Assembly: GCA_016490735.1 (NCBI GenBank)
Contig: JAEMWC010000076.1
Location: forward strand, 577,001 to 641,000
Length of the DNA stretch: 64,000 nucleotides
Direction: 5' to 3'
Origin: Pachyseris speciosa
Taxonomy: Eukaryota > Cnidaria > Anthozoa > Scleractinia > Pachyseridae
Part shown: positions 21,495-32,945 of the stretch, in pieces
Numbering within the stretch: the first letter of the stretch is position 1
How the letters are laid out: every line of letters begins with the position of its first letter
Position numbers and translations under genes: made by a program
Notes under the pieces: model-generated
The model's database searches: none
What the model saw: only the letters and a program-made list of their open reading frames with translations
What the model was told of the DNA's origin: nothing

Positions 21495-22194
21495 CTAAAA
21501 CAACGAGGTGAAGGTAAAAAACTAATACAGCGCTCCCCAACAGCGTTCCGTGAGAGATAGTTACCTTCGCAATCGTCCTCAGGGGAGTCGTATTTCCCCT
21601 CCTCCCCATATTTGCTACATGAGCGGCAACCCCACCTTCTTTGCGGCAACTCATATAAAACACAAAGCAACACTGAGGTAATTGAACCACAAAGGTTAGG
21701 AGGAACCTGGGGAGAAGGTAGAGCACAATCTCTCGCCCCATTGCTCCTCTTCCCACATTTTCGTTCAGAGTTGCAGGCAGAGGAGGCTGTGTTTTACACT
21801 ACCACAGGACATTCTCAGGTTTATGCATCAGACTAAAAATGATGCCCCTTAAAACTCGAGCAGGCATGTGCTACACATGGATTAAGTCCCCCCACTCAAC
21901 TCCCTTGCCCTGTTTCAAAGCTTCATTTTTCAGAACTGTTAAGAACTCACGGTGCAGAAAACATAAATTTTAGGGTGCACATACTTGTTTCTTTCTACTT
22001 TACCATTTACAATATTATACACAATTCATCAGTTACTTTTGTCATCTATGCCACGCACGTTTCTACCTTAAAAGTCTGATTAACTGTTAATGGTATTACT
22101 AGCTGGCTTTCAACTTGAATATCTTGCCTCTTTGCAGACTACTTACTAGCATTATTTTCTTTTGTGATGGTTGTAAAGTGGCGTATAACCAATT

Positions 22195-22380
22195 GATCGG
22201 TCCATCAATCAATCAATCAATCAATCAGTCAGCCAGCAAGCCAGCCATCCAGTCAGTCAATTCAGTCAGGCAGGCAGTTAAGTTGGTCAGTCCGTCAATC
22301 AATATAGCGTGGTGAGTGGTTGCCCAAAATTCTGCATCAAGGGCTCAACGTTCAAGCATTCCATATCGAATTGGAGGAGA
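22195..22380 (-). mobile_element. tRNA-derived SINE, truncated (tail and 3' part only)
   Basis: The ATCA-repeat tail (22,205-22,226), the CAGTCAGTC-rich segment and the GAGTGGTTGCCC/AAGGGCTC body match the full copies at 1,815 and 47,745. The tRNA-like head is missing. Confidence 0.65.
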
Positions 22381-22763
22381 AAAGGATTGCTTTATCACCT
22401 AAGTTGCATAAACGTTCACACTAATTATTTCATGAGAACCTGATTGACCCACACTAGTTTTTCTGGCTTTTTGTGCAAAAATCTCACAAACACAGTCTTA
22501 CTGGAAGACCAATGTTCAGGATGAACAAAAAGGAAGGAATTGTTCACCTTAGTAGATGCGTGACACTTAAATCGATACAAAATTTCAAAAAAATATATTA
22601 AATTGAGAAAAAAGTGTCAAAGTGACATCTTGTGAAAAAACACAAACGTTTCGGGCATAGCCCTTCTTCAGTGTGAAAACCGTTAAATGTTTGCGCGACT
22701 GTAAAATTGAAAGAAACGTTACTAAGAGCTAAGCGCGCGGAAAAAAGGACTCGCGCGCGCCAT

Positions 22764-23366
22764 TTACAAGAAATGAAAAACATTATTTAGCCCGTCTGGT
22801 TGCATAGTGCCGAGCCTAAAAATGAGTTCCATTTCCAATTGTTTCCGTCTGGCATTGACTCCAGCACATTTCCGCAAACCTCTAACAAGGATGTCAGATA
22901 GACTGTGGCCGGGAGAGTTAAAGTGCTCTGCGACCGGGAAACCACTAGTGTTCTTTTGGACGCTTCGTAGATGTTCGCCGAAACGTTCGCGTAGAGTGCG
23001 ACCGGTCTCCCCGATATATAACTGGGGACATCGACGGCACGAGATGCAGTACACAACGTTCTCCGATTTACAGGTGAAGTGTTCACGGATGGTGGTCGTA
23101 TTCTTGGGTCCACGTACATGGATATCGGACGTTGTGTACAAGCAAGTGCGGCATCGGGGATGTCGACATGCGAAAGTTCCTGGGAACTCTGTCTGGAACC
23201 TGTCAGAGGTGTGTACCAGGATATCTCTCAGGCTGCGATCACGTCGATGTGCAACTACAGGTGGAACTGGAAAGATTGCTGCGGTAGCAGGGTCACTCGT
23301 CAGGATGTTAAAGTTGCTGAGCAGAATGTGCTTAATACGCGAACTAAAGGGGTGGTAGGTCAGCAC
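22764..23366 (-). pseudogene. Penelope-like GIY-YIG endonuclease segment, left arm
   Basis: This 200-codon minus-strand frame matches codon for codon the plus-strand frame at 23,468-24,067. It starts LTYHPFSSRIKHILLSNFNI, has a Cys/His region CRHPRCRTCLY, then the nuclease core VVYCISCRRCPQLYIGETGR followed by TLRERFGEHL. It ends NNVFHFL and a stop. In Penelope-like elements this domain nicks target DNA. Without a reverse transcriptase upstream it cannot move on its own. It could be translated only as a fragment. Confidence 0.75.
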
Positions 23367-23395
23367 CAGAGGAATCCTTAAATGCTCGGGAAAAG

Positions 23396-24067
23396 GTGTC
23401 CTCCGTTACCCGCCAAGAGGCACTTTTTAAACGTGTCCGTAACAACGAAGAAAGGATTCCTCTGGTGCTGACCTACCACCCCTTTAGTTCGCGTATTAAG
23501 CACATTCTGCTCAGCAACTTTAACATCCTGACGAGTGACCCTGCTACCGCAGCAATCTTTCCAGTTCCACCTGTAGTTGCACATCGACGTGATCGCAGCC
23601 TGAGAGATATCCTGGTACACACCTCTGACAGGTTCCAGACAGAGTTCCCAGGAACTTTCGCATGTCGACATCCCCGATGCCGCACTTGCTTGTACACAAC
23701 GTCCGATATCCATGTACGTGGACCCAAGAATACGACCACCATCCGTGAACACTTCACCTGTAAATCGGAGAACGTTGTGTACTGCATCTCGTGCCGTCGA
23801 TGTCCCCAGTTATATATCGGGGAGACCGGTCGCACTCTACGCGAACGTTTCGGCGAACATCTACGAAGCGTCCAAAAGAACACTAGTGGTTTCCCGGTCG
23901 CAGAGCACTTTAACTCTCCCGGCCACAGTCTATCTGACATCCTTGTCAGAGGTTTGCGGAAATGTGCTGGAGTCAATGCCAGACGGAAACAATTGGAAAT
24001 GGAACTCATTTTTAGGCTCGGCACTATGCAACCAGACGGGCTAAATAATGTTTTTCATTTCTTGTAA
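23396..24067 (+). pseudogene. Penelope-like GIY-YIG endonuclease segment, right arm
   Basis: This 223-codon frame extends 24 codons into the unique spacer (MSSVTRQEALFKRVRNNEER). It then continues with the same protein as the left arm. The spacer residues are plausibly the authentic upstream part of the element, so the right arm is slightly longer at its 5' side. The GIY-YIG core and CxxC residues are intact. The reverse transcriptase is absent. Confidence 0.75.
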
Positions 24068-24454
24068 ATGGCGCGCGCGAGTCCTTTTTTCCGCGCGCTT
24101 AGCTCTTAGTAACGTTTCTTTCAATTTTACAGTCGCGCAAACATTTAACGGTTTTCACACTGAAGAAGGGCTATGCCCGAAACGTTTGTGTTTTTTCACA
24201 AGATGTCACTTTGACACTTTTTTCTCAATTTAATATATTTTTTTGAAATTTTTTACTGGAAGACCTCCCACCTGTACAATGGCTGTCTTAGTCTAACCTG
24301 TTCATAAATCAAATTCCATTTCCCATTACTGGTATATTTCATTCCATACCTTGCCTTGCTTCACCTCATAACATCCGACACCTAACATCAGGTTTAGAAA
24401 CTATCTTGCATATCACAAAACCAAAGTTATTTGTAGTAAAGCCATACAGCTCAC

Positions 24455-24628
24455 CTGAATGCCATTGATATAAGCCAGTGTACTTGAGAAATATGTCATG
24501 ATAACAAATTGTGATGGCAACAGCAGAAGATAGTTTGCCAAGAAATCTGTAGTTTTACCCATAAGCCCCAGTACAACTGAGGGTGTGGCTTGACCACTTG
24601 TTGTCCGGAGGCGCATGTTCAAAATTAC
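24455..24628 (-). CDS. PQ-loop transporter copy 2, exon 2
   Basis: This has the same 58 codons, phase and splice sites as the exons at 158-331 and 45,388-45,561. It encodes the second PQ-loop start VILNMRLRTTSGQATP and two membrane segments ending AYINGIQ. It lies 13.97 kb downstream of its exon 1 (38,600-39,058) because of insertions, and 2.96 kb upstream of exon 3 (21,494). The Penelope palindrome lies in the second intron. Confidence 0.75.
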
Positions 24629-26160
24629 CTGAAACATGTATGTATAATTAAGCATTGATTGAACATTCTTTTTAAATCCACTCACTCAAATGAAGGGGTG
24701 TTCAGAATAAGGCCCTGAATGACTTTTGATGTAATGTCAAATTCTCCTTGTGTTTTGCAAGTTAATACAATGTAATTTGGAAGGAGAATCTAGTAATTGA
24801 TCAGAAGTCACTTAGGGCTTTTTTCCAGGAACCCCTTCAAATAATTTAAGGGTTAAGGCTAACAGGCCACCCAAAATGAAAAGCTTGGTTGAGATTTTGG
24901 GGCGAGACGTTTTCTAGCATTTTTGAGGGAGAAAAGCCTTCCATCATTAAAACAACCTTCAGTGGATACCAGAAGGCAGTGTAAGCATGGCAAGGCCAAG
25001 AATGTATATGGATCAGCAAGTTGTCAAGGTGGTTATAAAGAGCATGAAACACAGCTAGGAACTATTGTGAAACTGGCCAAAGATAACAAACAATAGTGGA
25101 TATCCTTAGTGGCTGCCTGACATGCTGTTAGACATAATACTGATACAGAGAGTACTGACTGGATGGCATTGAAATTTACAGTCTGGTGTCTTTTTCTTAT
25201 GCCACCAGTATTGTTTGCAGTGTGGGTAGTTATAGTGACTCTTTGTATCAATTCACAGACCAGCACTGATTAATAATATTGTTGTTGTTTTCAACATTTT
25301 TTTGCATCAGTTGTCTCTTTATTCTATTGATGGAGGCATAGCAAAGGAGAATGTGACAGATACAAAAGAAATGAACCACAAGTGGGTGGAGGGCCTGTAA
25401 AACATAGGTATAGTACTTAACATTTTTTTTTATGTGTTAAGGATTACTCTGCTTCTGTCAAGTGGGAAACTGTCCCCTTGGCATTAAACAACTGCAAAGC
25501 TAAAATCAAGTTAAGAAACTTTACAAAGCCCACCTAATCTCTTTTCAATCAGACAACAATGGTGCTGTGTAATAATGAAAATTATACATACTTTGGTTTT
25601 TACTTAATATATACCCCTTAACTCAAGTTAGTGCCTATTTTGTATCTGTTCACTTCCTAGCTGCTTCCTAATGCTTGTTTCCCTAGTTGTTCCTCTATGA
25701 TCTTTGTATTCCCTTCCCTTATCATTTATTGCTGCTCCTCCCTAGATTACTGACTAAGTATTGCTATTAGTACTATTTGCTTAATTTTTTTCTCCTTTTT
25801 TTCTGATTTTCCTCATCCTTTCCTCTTTTAAGTTCTTCAATTTGCTCAATATACTGGTACATATATATTTGCTTCCTAACTTAGGCTCTATAAAAACATT
25901 TTATACCACAGCTCAAGAGCTCTCTTTTTTTTCTTTCTTTTATTCTAAAGTAGGTTGTTGCCAACTCGAAAACATTTGCTACTTTGGCCACCACAAACAT
26001 CCTGTAATTTCGATCTTCATGTATGATATTTTTGTAATTCTGTTAGGAGTTTCTCCTGTACTTTTTTTGTTATGTAATTACTCTGTAAATAGTTTGAAAT
26101 AAAATGAACTGAACTGAACTTACAACCTTATAAACAGGGTCTTCAAAAGCTACTTATAGC
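24629..26160. repeat. Duplicated intron segment (paralogous with 332-1,630)
   Basis: This is colinear with the left end of the window. It includes the CT-rich tract and the TGAACTGAAC-type 3' end at 26,100-26,120. A short extra segment at 24,695-24,838 with palindromic ends (TCAGAATAAGGCCCTGAATG against AGTCACTTAGGGC) is absent from the other copies and may be a small MITE. Confidence 0.6.
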
Positions 26161-26631
26161 ACAGGTAACCCAGGCTCTGTATCTGCTACAATTATAGAGT
26201 ATAATTATGGGAAAATACAGGGCACATATGGGGCGAAGTTCAAGTCTGAAAATTTGTAAGAAATAGGAAAAAAAATCGATGTCACTTAGCATATGTGTAG
26301 TTGTGGTTGTCCTTAATACTCACAAAGAGTTTCGGAAAATAAACCACACTGAGAAAAATTGACACGCAAACAAATTTCTCCTCAAAAATTTCAAAACTGG
26401 CACGTAATTAAACTCCCATGTTAATGTGTCCGTTGTTTATCCGAAACGGAAACCGTTGTAAATTTAAACTTTTCCGGTCATCTTAAGTACATAAATGTCA
26501 GTGTCACGCTTACTTCCATTGTCACGCGCATTTTAAGCGTCTATTGTTTGGAAGTAGAAACCGTTGTAATCTTATACTTTTCCACTCCTCCTGTACATAT
26601 AGTTACCAGCTTTACGTTGTAATTTACATCT

Positions 26632-26696
26632 GGCTATTTATCTGAAGAGTGCCGTACAGGTTGTGCGGTACGAAACTTTATAGTAATAAATATGCC
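26632..26696 (+). ncRNA. Hammerhead ribozyme, complete core
   Basis: All parts are in place. Stem I is GGCTATTTAT at 26,632-26,641, paired with ATAAATATGCC at 26,686-26,696: seven pairs, a bulged T, then three pairs. The core CTGAAGA is at 26,642-26,648. Stem II (26,649-26,671) has nine pairs and loop AGGTT. GAAA is at 26,672-26,675. Stem III is ACT-TTAT-AGT. The cleavage position is after A26,685 (sequence GTA). Position 7 of the core may be any base, so CTGAAGA is allowed. It probably comes from the 3' region of a Penelope-like element or retrozyme. No adjoining reading frame survives. Confidence 0.75.
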
Positions 26697-27012
26697 AAGT
26701 CAAATCTTCAGTTGATCAGACTGTCTTGAAATATTTATGCTCTAGGGTTTCTATTGAGCACTCTGACAACAGTTCTACAAATCAACTTATATATATATAT
26801 ATATAAGTTGCGCTGCGACAATTACATAACATTTATCACTAGTTCTATTATTGTTGTTTTTCCGCATCCTGTTAATTTATCGTAATTGTTTCATACTTTT
26901 TGTACACCTATTGTTTTTCGTTTCATTGTCTGAGTTACGTAAACCGTATGTAATTTGTAACCATTGTTGTAAAATCATATTTAAGTTGTAGGTTTTTAAC
27001 ATTCTGTTTGTA

Positions 27013-27045
27013 ACTGACGAAGGTCGAGAGATCGAAACGTTTTTT
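27013..27045 (+). ncRNA. Hammerhead-like remnant
   Basis: CTGACGA, one extra A, hairpin GGTC-GAGA-GATC and GAAAC are present. No stem III or stem I can be drawn, so this is only a relic of the core. Confidence 0.3.
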
Positions 27046-27201
27046 ATTCCTAAATTTTTAAAATTTTATCTTTTTTGAACCAAAAGTTGTCCATTTTCGG
27101 TCTTTTTAACTGTTTTTTATCATTCGCCGAATCAGGACTGTGAATCATCAGTGATCTTTTTGGTTCTGCATCTTTCGTTGGCCCAGGAAGCGCCTTCAAC
27201 C

Positions 27202-27204
<3 letters not shown>

Positions 27205-27255
<51 letters not shown>
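27205..27255. repeat. TA microsatellite
   Basis: A pure alternating AT tract of about 50 bp. A shorter one lies at about 26,788-26,806. Confidence 0.9.
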
Positions 27256-27260
<5 letters not shown>

Positions 27261-27446
27261 AATCAGTTCAAGACTTCACGAGTAATTCTCGAGACTTACT
27301 CGTGAAGTCAGTTGAACTGATTTTAAGACAATAGTCACTGCTCCTCTAAGGGTTGAGCGCACTTTGAAAAGTCTGTCAACTACAAGCAAAAAGAATGTAT
27401 AAGATCAGAGGACGGACAACTTTTGGAGGCTAAAAAATAAAAATGT

Positions 27447-27490
27447 CTTTAAAAAACGTTTCGGTCTTAGACCTTCATCAGTTTTACAGC
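27447..27490 (-). ncRNA. Hammerhead-like motif, minus strand
   Basis: On the minus strand CTGATGA, one extra A, hairpin GGTC-TAA-GACC and GAAACG occur in order (about 27,484 down to 27,457). The two core strings and stem II are clear, but no proper stem III or I was found. Confidence 0.35.
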
Positions 27491-27759
27491 GTGTGGTTTT
27501 GAAAGTTCTTACAACAATTTAGATAAGTCTAGTTTTAGGTCTTACGTAACATTACACACGTTACAGCAACAATTTACAAGATTAGGTGATTCAGATGAAA
27601 AGAATGCATTGTTTACAAAGGGTGGTAATATTCCGAAATGAATAACGCTTACTTAACATTAGTAGCGGCAATTTACAGACACAAAGGGTGGTAATGATCT
27701 GAAAGCGGCTTAAATATGGAATAGGGGGAGATAATGAGTCGAAGAGTTATGCAAAACCA

Positions 27760-30670
27760 GTTAATCCCCAGTTAGGGCCAATGAATAACCGCGACCAATT
27801 GGAAGCACGACACAAGCCTCAAATGAAGAGGCCATTAAACAAACCTCGTGTAGCCCATGAGTAACCTCAAGGTTCAAAGAAATAACATTATCCCAAATTG
27901 GAGCCTTTGAGGTCAAATGCATTAACCCATATTGAGCTCCTGATTTTCTTAGAAAGTGCCTATCCATTCTTCTGGCTTTGAATTTTGTCTGAGGGATCAT
28001 TTTCCGTATTAGTTTTTGATAGGCTAATTTGTTAGCCATTTTACACGATCGGAAGGCACTTAAAAAGGTAGCTTGTTTTTTGTAATTGTTTGTAGAGATG
28101 GTGAGTTCTTGTTTTTTCCAAAGATCTTTTAATAGCAGATATTATGCCATAATATAAGCTAGAGGACAGATTTGTGTGCAATATTTGTTTTCTACTTCTT
28201 TTGGCGACATAAAGACAATTGGTGTTTCTTTAACGAGATGTTTTACCTCAAACAATCCTTTTTCATACCAGTTCTTATAAAAATCGCATGATATCCATGA
28301 TTCTTATTAATGAGTTGTGCCAAAGATGTTAATTAAGAAAGGTATCTATGGACTGGATTGTGCCTTGAAAGTTCACTTCTTGCCATATTTCAAAGAAGTT
28401 CTTTTGGAAAAGGACTGCATGTATTTGAGATCCTTTGCTGTCTTTTAAATTAAGATTTCCTTCAAATACAGTGGGACCTCCAAGGTGTTCAAGTTCGGCA
28501 TCAAAGAAAAGCTTCCATTTTCCGTTGTTATTACCATCCAAATATTTTTTTATCCAAACAGTTTTAGGTGCCTTGTTAAAAGACGTAATGTCAATCATTT
28601 TCAAGCCCCCTTCAACACAATTTCGAATCATGACATTTCTCTTTATTTTATTTCCTTTACCATTCCAAATTAAATGGTAGAAAAAAATCGTTAATTTGCT
28701 TAATAATTTTGTTACGGAGAGAGTGGGCAGACTTGGTGCACGCCCCTATTTACTGATAAGAAACTGCTTATCCAGCCATTATTTACAATACAGCTTTCCG
28801 AACGATTATGAAAGGTCTTGAACCACTGAACAATAGAGGGACTAAAATTGAAAGAAAGAAGTGTTTTCTCGATAAAAGGCCACTCAAGGGTGTCAAATGC
28901 TTTTTCAAAATCAAGGCAGAGCAATAGACCTGCGATGTTTTTACTGGCTGTGCAATTGATGACACTGTCAATCAGACGTATGTTCTCAGATATGCAACGC
29001 CCTTTTATGAAGCCGTCTGGTCATTATTTACTAATTTGGGCAGATAAATCTGAATCCAATTTGCGACAGTTTTTGAGGCTATCTTATAATGGCAATTGAG
29101 AAGTGTTAAAGGCCTCCAGCTGCGAGCGTAGAAAAGTTCTTCGCTCTTTTTAGGTATTAACTTTATTATGTCACGTCTTTGCGTTATGGACAGATTACCT
29201 GTCACAAATCCATGATTTAAAGCCGCAAGAAGAGGTTCTTAGATTTCGTTCCAGAAATTTTGGTAAAATTTGGAAACCAGGGCTTTTCCCTGATTTCATT
29301 TCGTTTAGAGCCTTGAGGCATTCTACTTTTGATAAAATACCTTCAATAGCTTCACTTTCATCGCAACTCAAGACAGTGTTTTTATCGGAGATAAAAGACG
29401 TCATCAGTAGAGAAGGAAGATGTTCGGGCTCCAGTTTTGGGGTGCAAAGATCTTCATAAAAAGTTTCACATTCATGTAGAATTTCCTTATCAGTAGTAGC
29501 ATAATCATTTTCGTTCCTTTTAAGACGACTTATTGTTCCTTGTTTACAATGTCGTTTTTAAAGGTTCAGAAAATATTTTGTATTTTTCTCTCCTTTGTTA
29601 TGCCACCTGGCTCTTGAGTGTAACATAGTGCCTCTAGTGCGATGTTCAATAATTCTTTCGATCTCGTTTCTATAATCGTTGAGCTTTGTCTGCATATGAA
29701 CTTTTTGTTGCTCATGAGAGAATTCTCCCTCATCTATTACCTTTTCCAAGTCCGCCATTTGTTTATACAGGGTGTCTTCATGCATCTTAATTCTTAAGTT
29801 CTTTAATGCCGCAAATAAAATGGATTTTTCTCTCACTTTCATTTTTATTACATCCCAGAGCAAAGCCGGATTGACAGTATCATCGAGTTCGTATTCCTTT
29901 CTGGTTTCATCAATAACAATTTTGATTTGTTCAATGTATTCTTCGTCTTTCAAAAGAGAGGTGTTTAATCTCCAGAGGCCTTTTCCTCTGGAAGAGAGGT
30001 GTTTAATCTCCAGAGGCCTCTTCCTCTGGGATTGTGGTGTAACACGTACAACTGAGGGTAAAATCATTGAATGATCTGTTTTTCTGTTTTCTATTTATAT
30101 ATGTATGTAATTAAGTACAAGGCGAATAAAGGTGCTGTTGTTGTTGTTGTAATCAGGTAAGATGTACGCCAAGTTAGTGTCACAGATAAGGCTTGAGCTT
30201 ATTAAGAAGAAATCAAGCCTACAGTGTCTTTCAGGCTTCCTTCGGTGCCATGTATACCTATATTTGTTCGGATGGAGCGTTCTCCAGAATCAATAAGGCC
30301 TAGCTCTTCGCATTTTTGATTGATTACTTTAAGTGCATTTTGGTAAATTTTAGCCGGGACGCTTCCTTTCTTATCTTGTTTAACGTCTAACACCAGGTTG
30401 AAGTGACCTCCCAAGAATCGCAGATATGGTCAAAAATGTTTCCAAAAAATACTGGGTTGTCGGCCTCAGTAGGGGCATAAATGTTAGCTATAGTGAAAAA
30501 TTTGTTATGAGCTTTAATGTCAACGAGTATAAAATGCCCTGAGGAAACAATGTAAGTCTTTAGAATGTCCAAATGAAAATTATTATTGAAGAGATAAAAT
30601 TATTATTGAAGAGAATTCTGACACCCGATGAACTGCCCGAGCGAGTTTATAGCCCCATTCAGATCAAGCT
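27760..30670 (-). mobile_element. Tx1-like (L1 group) LINE, degraded
   Basis: On the minus strand, pieces appear in LINE order. The APE endonuclease carries FTIANIYAPTEADNP (30,572-30,387) and GGHFNLVLDVKQDKKG. A coiled linker (30,067-29,558) ends RWHNKGEKNTKYFLNL. RT motifs are ALNEMKSGKSPG, SWRPLTLLNCHYKI, LCLDFEKAFDTLEWPF and GVHQVCPLSP. A C-terminal region has GGLKMIDITSFNKAPK and KWKLFFDAELEHLGG, and a final part near 28,039-27,761. The YADD box is missing between 28,712 and 28,631, and many frameshifts are present. A short GTT-tailed insertion interrupts it near 30,070-30,160. Confidence 0.75.
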
Positions 30671-31420
30671 CCACACATCAGCATTTTGTTAAGTACAGTG
30701 CACTTCTTACAAAAAATTAATCGATTTTTTCTGTTTCTAAGCCAGTTGAAAACCTCTCTCCTCTTACTGTTATTTGCTAATCCCCTGACGTTAAAGGGGC
30801 TACGTCACGAGGATTTTGCTGTTTTAGGTCAATTCTGTGCTAACATCATTACTTTGAGGCTCTACTCATAAATATTAAGCTTCTGCCGGTTAAACTACGA
30901 CGAAGCTATCAAATGAATTTTATCAGGAAGGGCTAACCATAATAAATTCTTGATGAGTTTTGAAGACGCAGCATCAAAACTTGGAAAAACTGGCCAATTT
31001 TTTCAAGTTTCAATCTTTTTCCATTCTTGCCAGCCGTAGCAACAGGCTATAGGAAACAGTTTCAGTACTTTCAAATAGTCTTACAAAACCAGACCATTAT
31101 TTTTGGAATTCAACTGATGCAAAGACACCTTCTAGCTTTTTATAAAGTTGCCAAATAGTGTGACACTGCACCTTTAATAGAAGCGAAACTTAGTTCGGTC
31201 ATTTTCTTCCAAGTGATTGCAAAGTGTTATTTTGATGATGTGAAATCAGCAAAGAGGTGTCAGTTATTGTGGTAACATCTTCAAAAAGTAGTAAACTGAA
31301 TAAATTAGAAAGTCTGGTAGATAAACATGTTTCGCTAAATTTTGAGATATATACACAAGAAAGATTTAACTTGATTTTGCTAACGAAAAAATCATTCTTG
31401 ACCAGATTGCTACAAAACCT
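30671..31420. other. No gene or clear repeat seen
   Basis: About 750 bp of A/T-rich intronic DNA without recognisable coding. Short frames here have no family resemblance. Confidence 0.4.
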
Positions 31421-31422
31421 TA

Positions 31423-31697
31423 AGCTGGCCGCTGTTACACGTTGAAAATTTTGGCTGAAACTTGTATGCAACGGCGCTGCGAAACAAGTTTCAGCAGGTG
31501 TTGCACCGTGTAACATGGTCGGTTTCGTGAAACTTTTTCGAACTTCCGTTGCGAGACAAGTTTCACGAAAAGTAGAACCGCTCTTTACTTCTGCAACGGT
31601 CGGAACGATCGCAATGGTGATAAAAACAAGACTTTCACTGTGGCAAGTTTCACCATGACAAGTTTCAGCTAAAAGTTTCAAAGTATAACAGCGGCCT
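31423..31697. mobile_element. MITE with GGCCGCTGTTA ends
   Basis: Inverted ends GGCCGCTGTTACAC (about 31,426) and TATAACAGCGGCC (31,685-31,697) lie next to TTA on both sides. The interior has repeated CAAGTTTCA-type words. TTA flanks suggest a PIF/Harbinger-type origin. Confidence 0.55.
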
Positions 31698-31884
31698 TAC
31701 CCGTAAAAACAAAAGCAACAAGTATATAAACACACAATTACAAACGTAGAAAAAACTAGCCTTGCCTACGAGCATCGATCTACGGTAGCTGCAATTATTT
31801 AACGGAATCCATAGTCACACTAGTTGGCCAGATTTAAAAATAGTTATTACTATATGTAGGGCTTACATGTAACTATTAGAGCCT

Positions 31885-32573
31885 GTTTACATGGAGGTAG
31901 GGTGACCCTCTTAGTAGGGTCACCCTTCTCTATTGTATTTTTCGGTTTCGATTACATGAGAGGTAGGGTCACCCTATCTGCTTGGTAGGGTAACCCTTCT
32001 AGGAGGGACAACTTTTTGTTTGTTCAAGTCTTGTAAACGCACTAGATAGGGTCACCCTCCAAGAAGGGTCAACTTTTGCGGGTTCGAATTAGTCACATTC
32101 CTGCGACACTCAGTAATGTCATCATGCGCTTGCAAGTCAGAGGAATAATTTCATCGTTGTTGGCAAAATTGCTTTAACACTGATTTCAGAACAGTCAGGA
32201 GACAAAAATGTCAAGATTTTGTAAGTAGACATGGGAGACGATGAGCCGGTGATAGGCGAGAGTCGAAAGCAAACAGATATCTTCTCTCGTGAGAAACCAG
32301 ACAAATTACAAGGCAAAAGCAATTAACAAAGAATGGTTGAGGCCTGAATCTTCCGCAAAAAACCTGAGAATCAGGCATTGACAGCAAGGAATACAAAATG
32401 AAGGGAAAGTTAAACCGCGTAGACTAGGCCGTTCTGTCCATAATGAACACTGAAATATTACGCTGCGTGATTAATTTGGCAAGTTGGCCCTAGGGACACC
32501 ATTTAGCATGTAAAAGGGAGCTATTTTTTACCCTTCTAGGAGGGTCACCCTACCTCCATGTAAACAGGCCCTA
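31885..32573. mobile_element. MITE with GAGCCTGTTTACATGG ends
   Basis: Long inverted ends GCCTGTTTACATGGAGG and CCTCCATGTAAACAGGCCC are visible. Subterminal repeats of AGGGTGACCCT/AGGGTCACCCT occur both near 31,910-32,070 and near 32,530-32,555. Length is about 690 bp, with no reading frame. The TTA/TAA flanks fit a Harbinger-like element. The repeated GGGTCACCC words may be transposase-binding sites. Confidence 0.65.
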
Positions 32574-32789
32574 AATTAAGTAAGGACTTTAAACGAAAGA
32601 AAGAGAGACGGACCGGCACTCGCGGCTCGAAGAAGATACTTCAACCGGCCACAACTAGCCCCGAATGTATAATTTGTCTGGTTGGCTTTTGTTGAACGCT
32701 GCTGCTGGACAACAATCTCACGTAGAAGGTCTTGATACATTTTATACGCTGAAATACGCTGATCCCTTCAATCGGTGTCCTAATGGAGG

Positions 32790-32945
32790 AGTCAATGTAA
32801 ACCCCCACCACGGGACAAGGTGGAGATTAGTCGGGAAAAGAAGGGGATTTGAGGGCAATCGCACCCCCGGGGAGGTGGGGGATTGGGTAATATTTGTATT
32901 TAACCATCCCCAGGTTAGGGGTTTGGGTGGGGATTTGTCGTGAGC
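32790..32945. repeat. G-rich GTAAACCCCCACC repeat
   Basis: GAGTCAATGTAAACCCCCACC begins it, and GGGTTTGGGTGGGGATT ends it. The inverted counterpart GGTGGGGGTTTACATTGACTC is at 34,784-34,805. Confidence 0.4.

Larger units (their letters stand above)
22511..24252. mobile_element. Penelope-like element, twin inverted copy forming an 801-bp palindrome
   Basis: Left arm 22,579-23,379 and right arm 23,452-24,252 are near-identical reverse complements around a unique 72-bp spacer. The insert is bounded by the 13-bp direct repeat TTACTGGAAGACC (22,498-22,510 and 24,253-24,265). Each arm encodes the same GIY-YIG segment and the same 3' end with GAAACGTTTGTG. A 68-bp extension (22,511-22,578) is present only on the left. 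The arms are tail-outward. The uninterrupted paralogous site near 45,258 supports the boundaries. Confidence 0.8.

Noticed and set aside
22200..22290. CRISPR-like regular repeats (ATCAATCA, CAGTCAGTC)
   Set aside because: These are simple tetranucleotide tails of a SINE without spacers, in a eukaryotic genome.
22807..23358. 183-codon frames antisense to the Penelope segments (22,807-23,358 plus and 23,473-24,024 minus)
   Set aside because: They lie opposite the GIY-YIG frames, have no domain of their own, and match each other only because the arms are palindromic.
24846..25266. Minus-strand frames conserved in the three duplicated intron segments
   Set aside because: Similarity is at the DNA level through segmental duplication. 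Frames differ by indels between copies and lack splice sites or domains.
31199..31681. 160-codon minus-strand frame with repeated ETCH/ETCF words
   Set aside because: The repeats come from CAAGTTTCA words inside a MITE. No protein family resemblance.
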